64,000 bases of DNA from Kitasatospora papulosa (GTDB lineage: Bacteria > Actinomycetota > Actinomycetes > Streptomycetales > Streptomycetaceae). The first letter of the stretch is position 1. Each line of letters begins with the position of its first letter. Location: the NCBI RefSeq assembly GCF_000717245.1, contig NZ_JNYQ01000005.1, forward strand, positions 186,001 through 250,000, written 5' to 3'. Shown here piece after piece: positions 8,799 through 17,733 of the stretch. The translations under genes and the position numbers were made by a program. The notes under the pieces were generated by a model. That model was not told the origin of the DNA, did not search any database, and was given only the letters and a program-made list of their open reading frames with translations.

Positions 8799-10637
8799 AT
8801 GACCCAGCCGCCCAGCCAGCAACCGCCGCAGGGGGGCTTCGGGGCTCCGCAGGATCCGCAGGGCACCCCCCAGCCGCCCCAGCCGCAGTCACCGCCGCAG
8901 GTGCCGCCCGCCCCTCCGCAGTCACCGCCCTCCGGTGCTCCGCAGGCGCCCCCGACGCAGCCGGGCTACGGCTACCCGCAGGCACCCGGCGCGCAGCCCG
9001 GCTACGGCTACCCCCAGGCCCCCGGCCCGTACGCCCAGCAACCCGGTCCGTACGGCGCCCCGTCGGGCCCGTACGCGCAGCAGCCCGGGCCCTACGGCCA
9101 GCAGCCCGGTCCGTACGCGCAGCAGCCCGGGTACGGCTACCCGCAGCAGCAGTACCCCGGCGCTCCGGCGCCCGGCGGCTCCGGCGGCGGCCCCTTCAAG
9201 GGCAAGCCCGCCGTCATCATCGGGGCGGCGCTCGCCGCGCTCCTCGTCGTCGGCGGGGGCATCTTCCTCGTCACGAGCGGCGGTGACGACGAGGGCAAGG
9301 ACCCCGTCGCCAAGTCCAGCGGTGAAGCCGTGCGCCCGAGCGAGTCGGCCGAGGTCGACCAGGGCGACGGCAAGGGCGACGGCCGTGAGGCGAACGACGA
9401 CCTCAACGCCGGGCGCAAGGACGGTGAGGCCAAGGTCCTCTGGCTGACGAAGAACGACGTCGACCTGCCCCGCAACGGCAAGAACGTGTACGGCCCGTGG
9501 ATCGTCGGCGACACGGTCGTCAAGGGCATGTACCGGTCGGTCAACGGCTACTCGGCGGCCGACGGCAAGCAGAAGTGGAGCCTGCCGCTGCCCACCGACA
9601 TGTGCGCGGCGCCCGGTAACCCCACGGCCGACGGCAAGATCGTCATCGGCGTGATGAACGGAACCACCGACAAGGCCGACTGCGCCGACCTGCAGATGAT
9701 CGACCTCAACACCGGCAAGGCCGGCTGGAAGAAGTCGGTCAAGAAGAACGGCACCTGGGACCTGCTGTCCGACATCGGTCTGGCGATCAGCGGTGACACC
9801 GTGACCGTCGGCCGTACGAGCAACTCCAACGGCTACCGGGTCAGCGACGGCAAGGAACTGTTCGGTAATCCGTCGGGCAACTGCAAGCCGTTCGCCTTCG
9901 CCGGCGGTCCCAAGCTCATCGCCGCGGCCAACTGCCGCACCGACGACGTGAACAAGCCCCAGCACCAGATCCAGGAGATCGACCCGGTCACCGGCAAGGC
10001 CAAGTGGTCCTACCAGCCCAAGCGCGGCTGGGAGGTCGCGAAGGTCTACTCGGTGAACCCTCTCGTCGTCTCGCTGACCCAGCGCGAGGAGAAGAAGTGG
10101 GGCATCCTCGCGCTCAGGGAGAACGGGACGCTCCGGTCCCAGCTGATCAGTGACAAGGGGGACAACCCCTCCGTCGACTGCGGGCACGACTTCGCCATCT
10201 TCGGGGCGAAACTCGAAGGCTGCAGCGGCATCGCCGCCGACGCCAACACCTTCTACATGATGACCGAGGACGACACCAGCGGCTCCGGCCGCACCAACAA
10301 GGTCCTCGCCTTCGACCTGAACACCGGCAAGACCAAGTGGAAGTCGGCGGCCCCCGCCGAACGCACCATGAAGCCGCTGCGCATGGAGGGCGGCAACGTC
10401 CTGGTCTACCTGGAGCCCTCGTACGACAAGGGCGGGGCGATCGCGACGATCGCACCCACCGGAGGCGCGCCGAAGGTACTGCTCCAGCACCCGGACTCGA
10501 CGACCCGGATCGAGAACTTCTTCTCGTCGAAGATCGTCTACACGGGCGGCCGTTCCATCATCGTCAGCGATCGCGTCAGCGCGAGCAACGACGAGGAGGA
10601 GAAGGAGCAGACGACCATGATGGCCTTCGGCAAGTGA
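8799..10637 (+). CDS. Membrane-anchored PQQ-like beta-propeller protein (copy 2)
   Basis: The 612-aa protein has a proline/glutamine-rich cytoplasmic N-terminus of about 125 residues with QQPGPYA-type repeats, one membrane helix (AVIIGAALAALLVVGGGIFLV) and an extracytoplasmic domain. That domain contains repeated blades of the type TGKAGWKKSV, TGKAKWSYQ and TGKTKWKSA, the PQQ-like propeller motif. No catalytic residues are recognised, so a sensor, scaffold or binding role outside the membrane is inferred. ATG 8799 follows GAAGGGGGA at 8-base spacing, and the proline-rich start matches both paralogues. It is followed after 58 bases by copy 3. Confidence 0.82.
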   Translation: MTQPPSQQPPQGGFGAPQDPQGTPQPPQPQSPPQVPPAPPQSPPSGAPQAPPTQPGYGYPQAPGAQPGYGYPQAPGPYAQQPGPYGAPSGPYAQQPGPYGQQPGPYAQQPGYGYPQQQYPGAPAPGGSGGGPFKGKPAVIIGAALAALLVVGGGIFLVTSGGDDEGKDPVAKSSGEAVRPSESAEVDQGDGKGDGREANDDLNAGRKDGEAKVLWLTKNDVDLPRNGKNVYGPWIVGDTVVKGMYRSVNGYSAADGKQKWSLPLPTDMCAAPGNPTADGKIVIGVMNGTTDKADCADLQMIDLNTGKAGWKKSVKKNGTWDLLSDIGLAISGDTVTVGRTSNSNGYRVSDGKELFGNPSGNCKPFAFAGGPKLIAAANCRTDDVNKPQHQIQEIDPVTGKAKWSYQPKRGWEVAKVYSVNPLVVSLTQREEKKWGILALRENGTLRSQLISDKGDNPSVDCGHDFAIFGAKLEGCSGIAADANTFYMMTEDDTSGSGRTNKVLAFDLNTGKTKWKSAAPAERTMKPLRMEGGNVLVYLEPSYDKGGAIATIAPTGGAPKVLLQHPDSTTRIENFFSSKIVYTGGRSIIVSDRVSASNDEEEKEQTTMMAFGK

Positions 10638-10695
10638 CGGCCGACCACGGCAACCGCAGCCCTTCCTTCTCCGACCCCGCAGAGGTACGTACGCC

Positions 10696-12528
10696 ATGAC
10701 TCAGCCGCCCCAGCCGCCCAACGAACCGCCCCAGGGCGGATTCGGCCCCCCGCAGGACCCGCCGCCCGGAGGGTTCGGCGCACCCACCCCGCCGCCCGCC
10801 GACCCGCTCGCGAAGCAGCCCCCGGCCACGCCGCCCACCCCGCCCGCCGGCGGATACGGCTCTCCGCCGCCTCCGCCCGCCGGTGGCTACGGGGCTCCGC
10901 AGACCCCGGCGTACGGCTACCCGCAGGCCCCGCCCCCGGGACAGCCGCCGACCCAGCCCGGCTACGGCTTCCCGCAAGGGCCGCCGCCCGGCATGCACCC
11001 GCAGCAGGGGTACGGCTACCCGACCGCACCGATGCAGCCCCAGTACGTCGCCCCCCAGCCCGGTGGCGGCAAGAAGTTCAACACCCAGATGAAGATCATC
11101 GTCGCCGCGGTCGTCGCCGTGGTGCTGATCGTCGGCGGCGGAGTCCTCTACGCCACCGGCAGCGGTGACGAGGGCGGCAAGCAGGACGTCGCCTCCGGCG
11201 GGACGACCGGCGGCGAGGGCAAGGGCGGCGAGGGCGACGGCCTGGCCGGCGGGACCGAGAAGGCCCCGTCCGACACCAAGTCCAAGATCGGCTTCCAGCT
11301 GCCCCACCCGAAGGTCACCGACACCACGGTCGTCGACGGCTCCTGGGTCACGGACAAGGTGTACGTGAAGACCGGCGTGTACGAGGTCGCGGGCTACGAC
11401 CTCGCCAAGGGCACGAAGGTCTGGTCGATCCCGCTGAAGGGCCAGGTCTGCGCGGCGTCCCGGCACATGAGCAAGGACTACAGGACCGCCGTCGTCTTCC
11501 AGGAGGGCAAGCCGAGCGCCGCGGACAAGTACCCCTCCTGCAACCAGGTCGGAGCGCTCGACCTCGCCACCGGCAAGCTCATGTGGAGCAAGTCCGTCAC
11601 CTCGGCGTCCAGCGGTGACAAGCCCGTCAGGTTCGGCGAGGTCACGCTCAGCGGCTCCACCGTCGCCGCGGGCGGCACCAGCGGCGGCGCCGCGTTCAAC
11701 CTCGCCGACGGCGCCGAGCTCTGGAAGCCCAAGGCCGACACCAACAACTGCTACGACATGGGCTACGGCGGCGGCGACGCCCTCGCCGTGGTCCGCAAGT
11801 GCGGCAGCTACGACGCCCCGCAGCTCACCATCCAGGCGCTGAACCCGACGACCGGCGCGCCGCTCTCCTCGTACGCGATGCCGGCCGGCGTCGAGTACGC
11901 GAGCATCGTCTCCACCAAGCCGCTCGTCGTCGCCGCCGACGTGGGTGACACCGCGGGTGACGGCAGCAGCATCTCGGACTTCTTCTCCATCGACGCGGCC
12001 ACCGGCAAGCTCATCGTCCGGATCTCGGCCGACGCGGACAAGTACGCCGCGGAGTGCGGTTCCACCGAGGTCGAGCAGTGCGGCTCGCTGGCCGTCGGCA
12101 ACAACCGGATCTACGTGCCGACCGAGGAGCACGAGGGCGGCGGCGAGTACGGCGACACCAACGAGATCGTCGCCTTCGACCTCACCACCGGCAAGCTCGT
12201 CGGCGGAAGGGCGGACGCGGGCGACCGCTACACGCTGACCCCGCTGCGGATGGACGGCACCAACGTCATCGCGTACAAGCGGCCCCCGTACGACAAGGGC
12301 GGCCAGATCGTGTCCATCGACGGCTCCACGTTCAAGGAGACCGTGCTGATGGTCAACCCGGACGACGAGGCGGTGCGCGACGCGGAGACCAGCTTCTCCG
12401 TGGACTACGCCGAGTTCATCTACGAGAAGGGGCGGCTGTTCATCTCCGAGAAGATGGTCAGTGAGCCCAGCAAGTCCAGTTCGCTGGACGACAAGCAGTA
12501 CCTCGTCGTCTCCTTCAGCACCGACTGA
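10696..12528 (+). CDS. Membrane-anchored PQQ-like beta-propeller protein (copy 3)
   Basis: The 610-aa paralogue of the preceding gene has the same layout. It has a Pro/Gly-rich N-terminus (about residues 1-130), a single helix (IIVAAVVAVVLIVGGGVLYAT) and an acidic/glycine linker. A propeller domain follows with blades such as LAKGTKVWSI, ATGKLMWSKSV and ATGKLIVRI. Paired cysteines in the extracytoplasmic part (for example GQVCAASR and YPSCNQ) suggest disulfides. The two intact genes are on one strand and probably co-transcribed. A strong terminator follows. The function is unknown. Confidence 0.82.
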   Translation: MTQPPQPPNEPPQGGFGPPQDPPPGGFGAPTPPPADPLAKQPPATPPTPPAGGYGSPPPPPAGGYGAPQTPAYGYPQAPPPGQPPTQPGYGFPQGPPPGMHPQQGYGYPTAPMQPQYVAPQPGGGKKFNTQMKIIVAAVVAVVLIVGGGVLYATGSGDEGGKQDVASGGTTGGEGKGGEGDGLAGGTEKAPSDTKSKIGFQLPHPKVTDTTVVDGSWVTDKVYVKTGVYEVAGYDLAKGTKVWSIPLKGQVCAASRHMSKDYRTAVVFQEGKPSAADKYPSCNQVGALDLATGKLMWSKSVTSASSGDKPVRFGEVTLSGSTVAAGGTSGGAAFNLADGAELWKPKADTNNCYDMGYGGGDALAVVRKCGSYDAPQLTIQALNPTTGAPLSSYAMPAGVEYASIVSTKPLVVAADVGDTAGDGSSISDFFSIDAATGKLIVRISADADKYAAECGSTEVEQCGSLAVGNNRIYVPTEEHEGGGEYGDTNEIVAFDLTTGKLVGGRADAGDRYTLTPLRMDGTNVIAYKRPPYDKGGQIVSIDGSTFKETVLMVNPDDEAVRDAETSFSVDYAEFIYEKGRLFISEKMVSEPSKSSSLDDKQYLVVSFSTD

Positions 12529-12560
12529 CCCGCCCGGCCCGCTCCCGGGCCATCCGTAAC

Positions 12561-12602
12561 GGCCCTGCCGGTCGATCAACGACCGGCAGGGCCGATCGTT
12601 TT
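12561..12602 (+). terminator. Rho-independent terminator after the propeller genes
   Basis: GGCCCTGCCGGTCG (12561-12574) and its exact complement (12580-12593) form a 14-bp stem with the loop ATCAA. GATCGTTTT follows. Confidence 0.85.
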
Positions 12603-12771
12603 ACGACGGGCATCCGGCCTCGAACGACTCATAATTCGGCATTCCGGGGAGCTTCTTGCCGGTAGTGGGCACGAGGTGTCGAACAAGCGTGTAGCTTGCC
12701 GGGTCAGAGAGGCCGGGGGGCCTGTTCAGGGACACGCAGCGGCACAGCGCTGTACACATGGGGGCTTTCCG

Positions 12772-13464
12772 ATGGGCGTGCGGCTCATGGTGGTCGATGA
12801 CCACCGTCTGCTCGCCGAGGCACTCGCCTCGGCACTCAAATTGCGCGGACACCGGGTGCTCGCGGCGGCCGCGCCGACGGCGGGGGCGGCGGAACTGGTC
12901 ATCAGCAGGGCGCCGGAAGTCTGTCTGTTCGGCACGGCCGCGCCCGCCGAACCCGGGGCGTTCGACCCGATCACCAGGATCGGACGGGAGCGCCCCCAGG
13001 TGGCCGTGGTGGTGCTCGGCCCGGTGCCGGACCCGCGGGGGATCGCCGCCGCCTTCGCCGCGGGAGCGGCCGGTTACGTGCGGCACGACGAACGCATCGA
13101 GGGCGTGGAGCGCGCCATGATCAAGGCCCGTGCGGGAGAGGTCGCGGTCGCCCCGCAGCTGCTGCGGGGCGCGTTCACCGAGCTGCTGCATCCCGTGGTC
13201 CAGCCGGACGACGAAGGGCAGCGGCTGCTGCGGATGCTGACCCCGCGTGAGGTGGAGGTGCTGGTCAGGGTCGCCGAGGGGGAGGACACCCGGCTGATCG
13301 CCGCCGGCATGGGCATCGCACCGAGTACCGCGCGTACGCATGTGCAGCGGGTGCTGATGAAGCTGGGCGTCGGTTCGCGGCTGGAGGCGGCCGCCCTCGC
13401 GGCCCGTACGGGGCTGCTCGACCGGGCGGCGGGAACGCCGCGGGGGCCGGACGGCCTCGCGTGA
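12772..13464 (+). CDS. Orphan LuxR/NarL-type response regulator with atypical receiver
   Basis: The 230-aa protein has an N-terminal receiver-like domain (LMVVDDHRLLAEAL, about residues 5-18) and a C-terminal LuxR-type helix-turn-helix (LTPREVEVLVRVAEGEDTRL through STARTHVQRVLMKLG, about residues 156-200). The acidic pair DD is kept in beta1. At the position of the phospho-acceptor Asp the sequence reads EVCLFGTAAP, so a Gly replaces it. This is probably a phosphorylation-independent regulator. No kinase gene is adjacent. ATG 12772 sits just before the receiver, and an earlier in-frame start would add an unrelated leader. Confidence 0.82.
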   Translation: MGVRLMVVDDHRLLAEALASALKLRGHRVLAAAAPTAGAAELVISRAPEVCLFGTAAPAEPGAFDPITRIGRERPQVAVVVLGPVPDPRGIAAAFAAGAAGYVRHDERIEGVERAMIKARAGEVAVAPQLLRGAFTELLHPVVQPDDEGQRLLRMLTPREVEVLVRVAEGEDTRLIAAGMGIAPSTARTHVQRVLMKLGVGSRLEAAALAARTGLLDRAAGTPRGPDGLA

Positions 13465-13489
13465 ACGCGTGATCGTCCGGCCCCCGCGG
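13438..13489. terminator. Bidirectional terminator between convergent genes
   Basis: CCGCGGGGGCCGGACG (13438-13453) pairs perfectly over 16 bp with 13474-13489, with a 20-base loop that contains the stop codon of the response regulator. It separates that gene from the convergent symporter operon. Confidence 0.7.
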
Positions 13490-13500
13490 GGTGGAGCCGG

Positions 13501-13788
13501 TCAGTCCTCCGGCGTGCCGGGGGTCTCCTGGGGTACCTGGACCGGGCGGAGCTTCAGCCAGATCAGGAAGAAGAGCCCGAGCACCAGCATGGCCAGGCCC
13601 GTCCACAGGTTGATGTGGACGCCCTCGGCCTTCTTCAGGTCGGCTTCGGAGGGGTTGATCCCGGCGATGGTGACGATCACTCCGTAGACCACGAAGAGAC
13701 CGCCGATGATCCGCCGGATGTCGAAGAGCCGGGCCGCGGTCGCGGACGTGCGCTCCAGTTCGGAGACTTCCTTGTGCAGGTCGGACAT
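13501..13788 (-). CDS. Small two-helix membrane protein linked to symporter
   Basis: The 95-aa protein has two hydrophobic segments (IIGGLFVVYGVIVTIAGI and LWTGLAMLVLGLFFLIWL) with charged ends and a Pro-rich C-terminus. It follows the symporter gene by 15 bases on the same strand. Its GGAGG ribosome-binding site lies in that gap, so co-expression is likely. Small membrane partners are common next to sodium/solute symporters. An accessory or stabilising role is inferred from position only. Confidence 0.8.
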   Translation of the reverse strand: MSDLHKEVSELERTSATAARLFDIRRIIGGLFVVYGVIVTIAGINPSEADLKKAEGVHINLWTGLAMLVLGLFFLIWLKLRPVQVPQETPGTPED

Positions 13789-13803
13789 GGTGAGTGCCTC
13801 CGA

Positions 13804-15474
13804 TCAGAGCGAGTAGGGCAGGTAGCAGAGGGCGGCGAGGACGATGGCGCCCCAGCCGAGCAGGGCGGGCTTGCGGTACCAGGCGCCGTCGCCCTCGTCC
13901 GGTGCCTCGTCGGCGTCCGGGGACTCCGTCCCGTAGACCAGACCGGCCAGTTCGGCGTCGGGCTTGGGCGCGGTGAAGAGGGTGACGACGACCATGACGA
14001 CCGCGCCGGCCACGAAGCCGACGATGGCGGAGACGAAGTTGGCGCCCTGGTCGGAGGGGATGTCGATGATGCCCTGCTCGTAGAAGACGAAGTAGTTCAC
14101 CATCGCGGCCGTGGTACCGGCGACGAGGCCCCAGACACCGGACTTCATGGAGGCGCGCTTCCAGAACATGCCGATGATGAAGACGACGAACATCGGGACG
14201 TTGAAGAACGAGAACAGCGTCTGCAGGTACGTCATGATGTTGGAGAAGCTGGCGGCGATGAACGCCGTGCCGATCGAGGCCAGCACGCCCACCGCGGTGA
14301 TCACCCGGCCGAAGCGCAGGTAGTAGGCGTCGGACCGGTCCTTCTTCACGTACCGCTGCCAGATGTCCGTGGTGAAGACCGTGTTGAACGAGGACACGTT
14401 GGCCGCCATACCGGCCATGAACGCGGCCAGCAGGCCGGTCACCGCGATGCCGAGCACACCGTTGGGGAGCAGTTCCCGCATCAGCAGCGGGATGGCGTCG
14501 TTGTACGTGAGGCCGGATTCCTTCGACCCGATGTTCGGGACGACGACGGCGGCGACCAGGCCCGGGATCATCACCGCGAAGACGATGAAGATCTTCGGGA
14601 AGGCGGCGATCAGCGGGGTGCGCTTCGCGGCGGACAGGTTCTTCGCGGACAGCGCGCGCTGCACCTCGGCGAAGTTGGTGGTCCAGTAGCCGAAGGAGAG
14701 CACGAAACCGAGGCCGAGGATGATCGTCAGCCAGTTGGCGCCGAGCGGGTTGGCGTCACCGATGCCGGTACCGCCCCAGGCGGACATGAAGTCCGCGCCG
14801 TGCTGTTTCTCCAGCGAGCCGCTGAGGCCGTCCCAGCCGCCGACACGCTTGAGGCCCAGGATGGTGAGGGGGATGAGCGCGGCGAGGATGACGAAGAACT
14901 GCAGCACCTCGTTGTAGATCGCGGAGGAGAGTCCGCCGATGGTGATGTAGAGCAGGACGAACACGCCGGCGACGACGATCGCGACCCAGCGGTCCCAGCC
15001 CAGCAGCGCCTCCACGACGATCGACAGGGCGTAGAGGTTCACGCCCGCGATCAGGATCGCCGCGAAGGCGAAGAGTATGGAGCTCAGCAGGTGGGCCGAC
15101 TTGTCGAAGCGCTGGAGCAGGAACTCCGGCACGGAGCGGACCTTCGACCGGTAGTAGAAGGGCATCATCACCAGGCCGAGGAAGACCATGGCGGGGATGG
15201 CGCCGATCCAGTACCAGTGCACGACCGCGACGCCGTACTGCGCGCCGGTGGCCGCCATGCCGAGGATCTCGGTGGCCCCGAGGTTCGCCGCGACGAAGGC
15301 CAGGCCGGTCACCCAGGCGGGCAGCGAACGTCCGGAGAGGAAGAAGTCGAGACTCGTCTTCACGCTGGCCCGGGCGGCGAAGCCGATGCCGAGCACCACG
15401 ACGAAGTAGATCGCCAGAATTGTGTAATCGAGCCCGTTCGTGGGGAGCCGGAGCCCTTCGGCCAGATATTGCAT
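13804..15474 (-). CDS. Sodium:solute symporter (SSS family), probable sugar transporter
   Basis: This 556-aa polytopic protein has about 13-14 hydrophobic segments. It belongs to the sodium/solute symporter family: an N-terminal YTILAIYFVVVLGIGF helix, the SLDFFLSGRSLPAWVTG loop, and GGLSSAIYNEVLQFFVI, a conserved family segment (about residues 178-194). It is divergently arranged from galT-galE-galK, so galactose or a related sugar is the most likely substrate. This is an inference from context. No strong Shine-Dalgarno sequence precedes ATG 15474, but the sequence begins where family members begin. Confidence 0.88.
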   Translation of the reverse strand: MQYLAEGLRLPTNGLDYTILAIYFVVVLGIGFAARASVKTSLDFFLSGRSLPAWVTGLAFVAANLGATEILGMAATGAQYGVAVVHWYWIGAIPAMVFLGLVMMPFYYRSKVRSVPEFLLQRFDKSAHLLSSILFAFAAILIAGVNLYALSIVVEALLGWDRWVAIVVAGVFVLLYITIGGLSSAIYNEVLQFFVILAALIPLTILGLKRVGGWDGLSGSLEKQHGADFMSAWGGTGIGDANPLGANWLTIILGLGFVLSFGYWTTNFAEVQRALSAKNLSAAKRTPLIAAFPKIFIVFAVMIPGLVAAVVVPNIGSKESGLTYNDAIPLLMRELLPNGVLGIAVTGLLAAFMAGMAANVSSFNTVFTTDIWQRYVKKDRSDAYYLRFGRVITAVGVLASIGTAFIAASFSNIMTYLQTLFSFFNVPMFVVFIIGMFWKRASMKSGVWGLVAGTTAAMVNYFVFYEQGIIDIPSDQGANFVSAIVGFVAGAVVMVVVTLFTAPKPDAELAGLVYGTESPDADEAPDEGDGAWYRKPALLGWGAIVLAALCYLPYSL

Positions 15475-15527
15475 GGGGGGTACTCGCTTCGTTGCGCGAA
15501 CTGAACCCGAGGGAACCTACGCCTTTG

Positions 15528-15544
15528 TGTTCAGAAACTGAACA
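15528..15544. promoter_or_regulatory. Palindromic operator candidate between symporter and gal operon
   Basis: TGTTCAGAAACTGAACA is a perfect 7-3-7 palindrome. Another CTGAAC half-site lies at 15501-15506, nearer the symporter. The site is about 55 bases upstream of the symporter ATG and 170 bases before galT, so it most likely controls the symporter promoter. Confidence 0.55.
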
Positions 15545-15641
15545 GTTCCAGTGGCGTTCTTTGTTTGATCGTGATCGGGCGAGTGGAAATGTCCCTATCT
15601 GGCCACCGCTGACGCCGGGCTTGCCGCAGGAGTCGGCGGCA

Positions 15642-15690
15642 TTGACGCACCATGTTGACTTGTGATTTGTTATGTGCGGTTCTGTTTAGA
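15642..15690 (+). promoter_or_regulatory. Candidate gal operon promoter region
   Basis: Two TTGAC-type -35 candidates (TTGACG at 15642 and TTGACT at 15655) precede an AT-richer stretch containing TTGTGATTTGTTATGTG, unusual in this GC-rich DNA. From memory, the galactose-inducible galP1 promoter of Streptomyces has an operator of repeated hexamers in a similar AT-rich stretch. The exact -10 could not be fixed. Confidence 0.4.
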
Positions 15691-15712
15691 GGGCCTCACA
15701 TGGAGGAGCCTG

Positions 15713-16756
15713 GTGAAGAAGACGGTTACGACCCTCGCCGACGGCCGCGAGCTGATCTACTACGACTCCGCGGACGACACCGTCCGCGACGCCGTCGACC
15801 CGCGGCCGCTGGATGCCGTCTCGACGTCCTCGGAGATCCGCCGCGACCCCCTGCTCGGCGACTCGGTGGCCATCGCGTCGCACCGGCAGGGGCGTACCTA
15901 CCACCCGCCGGCCGACGAGTGCCCGCTCTGCCCCTCGCGGGAGGGCCGCCACAGCGAGATCCCCGACACCGGCTACGACGTCGTCGTCTTCGAGAACCGC
16001 TTCCCCTCCCTCGCCGGTGACTCCGGCCGCTGCGAGGTCGTCTGCTTCACCTCCGACCACGACGTCTCCTTCGCGGGCCTCACCGAGGAGCAGGCCGGCC
16101 TGGTCCTGGAGGCCTGGACCGACCGGACGGCCGACCTCGCCGAGCTCCCGCAGGTCGCCCAGGTGTTCTGCTTCGAGAACCGGGGCGCCGAGATCGGTGT
16201 CACCCTCGGCCACCCGCACGGACAGATCTACGGCTACCCCTTCGTCACCCCGCGAACCGAGCAGATGTTCCGCTCGATGGACTCCCACCGCGCCGAGACC
16301 GGCCGGAACCTCTTCGACGACGTCGTCGCACGGGAACTGGCCGACGGGGAGCGCGTGGTCCTGGAGGGCGAGCACTGGGTCGCCTTCGTGCCGTACGCCG
16401 CGCACTGGCCCTACGAGGTCCACCTCCACCCGCGCCGCCGGGTCCCGGACCTGAGGGAACTCGACGAGGCCGCCCGCACGGAGTTCCCACAGATCTATCT
16501 GGAACTCTTGAGGCGGTTCGACCGGATCTTCGGGCCCGGGGAGCCGCCGACCCCGTACATCTCGGCCTGGCACCAGGCGCCCTTCCGTGCCCCCGGCCGT
16601 GAGGAGTTCGCGCTGCATCTCGAGCTTTTCACCATCCGGAGGACCCCCGGCAAACTGAAGTTCCTCGCGGGCTCCGAGTCAGGTATGAACGTGTTCATCA
16701 ACGACGTGCCGCCGGAGGCCGCGGCCCAGCGACTGCGAGAGGTAGCGAGCGAGTGA
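15713..16756 (+). CDS. galT: Galactose-1-phosphate uridylyltransferase
   Basis: The 347-aa enzyme exchanges UMP between UDP-glucose and galactose-1-phosphate in the Leloir pathway. CPLCPS (about residue 69) carries the zinc-ligand cysteines. The catalytic HPHGQIYGYPF motif carries the UMP-accepting His (about residues 167-177). A C-terminal HLELF segment completes the family pattern. GTG 15713 was chosen because GGAGGAG ends 4-5 bases upstream and the family begins with KKT...LADGRELIYYD. An in-frame earlier start at 15662 has no ribosome-binding site and falls in the promoter region. The stop overlaps galE by four bases. Confidence 0.95.
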   Translation: MKKTVTTLADGRELIYYDSADDTVRDAVDPRPLDAVSTSSEIRRDPLLGDSVAIASHRQGRTYHPPADECPLCPSREGRHSEIPDTGYDVVVFENRFPSLAGDSGRCEVVCFTSDHDVSFAGLTEEQAGLVLEAWTDRTADLAELPQVAQVFCFENRGAEIGVTLGHPHGQIYGYPFVTPRTEQMFRSMDSHRAETGRNLFDDVVARELADGERVVLEGEHWVAFVPYAAHWPYEVHLHPRRRVPDLRELDEAARTEFPQIYLELLRRFDRIFGPGEPPTPYISAWHQAPFRAPGREEFALHLELFTIRRTPGKLKFLAGSESGMNVFINDVPPEAAAQRLREVASE

Positions 16757-17733
16757 GCAACACCGCCAAGAAGTACCTGGTGACGGGCGGCGCGGGATAC
16801 GTCGGCAGTGTCGTGACGGCACACCTGCTGGAGGCGGGGCACACCGTCACCGTCCTCGACGACCTGTCGACCGGCTTCCGCGAGGGCGTCCCCCAGGGCG
16901 CGGAGTTCATCGAGGGCCGCGTCCAGGACGCCGCCAAGTGGCTGGACGCCTCCTACGACGGCGTACTGCACTTCGCCGCGTTCTCCCAGGTCGGCGAGTC
17001 CGTCGTCGACCCCGAGAAGTACTGGGTCAACAACGTCGGCGGCACCACCGCCCTGCTCGCCGCCATGCGCGACGCCGGTGTGCGGACGCTCGTCTTCTCC
17101 TCCACGGCCGCCACCTACGGCGAGCCGGTCTCCAGCCCCATCACGGAGACCGACCCGACCGCCCCCACCAACCCCTACGGCGCCTCCAAGCTCGCCGTCG
17201 ACCACATGATCAGCGGAGAGGCGAACGCCCACGGGCTGGCCGCCGTCTCGCTGCGGTACTTCAACGTCGCGGGCGCCTACGGCAGCTGCGGCGAGCGCCA
17301 CGACCCCGAGTCGCACCTCATCCCCCTGGTCCTCCAGGTCGCCCTCGGGCAGCGCGAGTCGATCTCCGTCTACGGCGACGACTACCCCACCCCGGACGGC
17401 ACCTGCGTACGCGACTACATCCACGTCGCCGACCTCGCCGAGGCCCACCTGCTGGCCCTGGACGCGGCCACCGCGGGCGAGCACCTCATCTGCAACCTGG
17501 GCAACGGCAACGGCTTCTCCGTGCGCGAGGTCGTCGAGACCGTCCGCCAGGTCACCGGCCACCCGGTCCCCGAGACCGCCGCACCCCGCCGCGCCGGCGA
17601 CCCTGCCGTCCTCGTCGCCTCCGCCGCCACCGCCAGGAAGCGGCTCGGCTGGCAGCCGTCGCGCCCGGACCTCGCCGCCATCGTCGCCGACGCGTGGACG
17701 TTCGCCCGCCGAGAGGAACCCACCGCACCATGA
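16753..17733 (+). CDS. galE: UDP-glucose 4-epimerase
   Basis: This 326-aa short-chain dehydrogenase-type epimerase interconverts UDP-galactose and UDP-glucose with bound NAD. The Rossmann motif GGAGYVGS is at residues 12-19. The catalytic pair appears as SSTAAT and NPYGASK (Tyr-X3-Lys, near residue 143), and the substrate-binding YFNVAGA follows. GTG 16753 overlaps the galT stop and the gene's own stop overlaps the galK ATG. The three genes are therefore one translationally coupled operon in the order T-E-K. Confidence 0.95.
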   Translation: MSNTAKKYLVTGGAGYVGSVVTAHLLEAGHTVTVLDDLSTGFREGVPQGAEFIEGRVQDAAKWLDASYDGVLHFAAFSQVGESVVDPEKYWVNNVGGTTALLAAMRDAGVRTLVFSSTAATYGEPVSSPITETDPTAPTNPYGASKLAVDHMISGEANAHGLAAVSLRYFNVAGAYGSCGERHDPESHLIPLVLQVALGQRESISVYGDDYPTPDGTCVRDYIHVADLAEAHLLALDAATAGEHLICNLGNGNGFSVREVVETVRQVTGHPVPETAAPRRAGDPAVLVASAATARKRLGWQPSRPDLAAIVADAWTFARREEPTAP

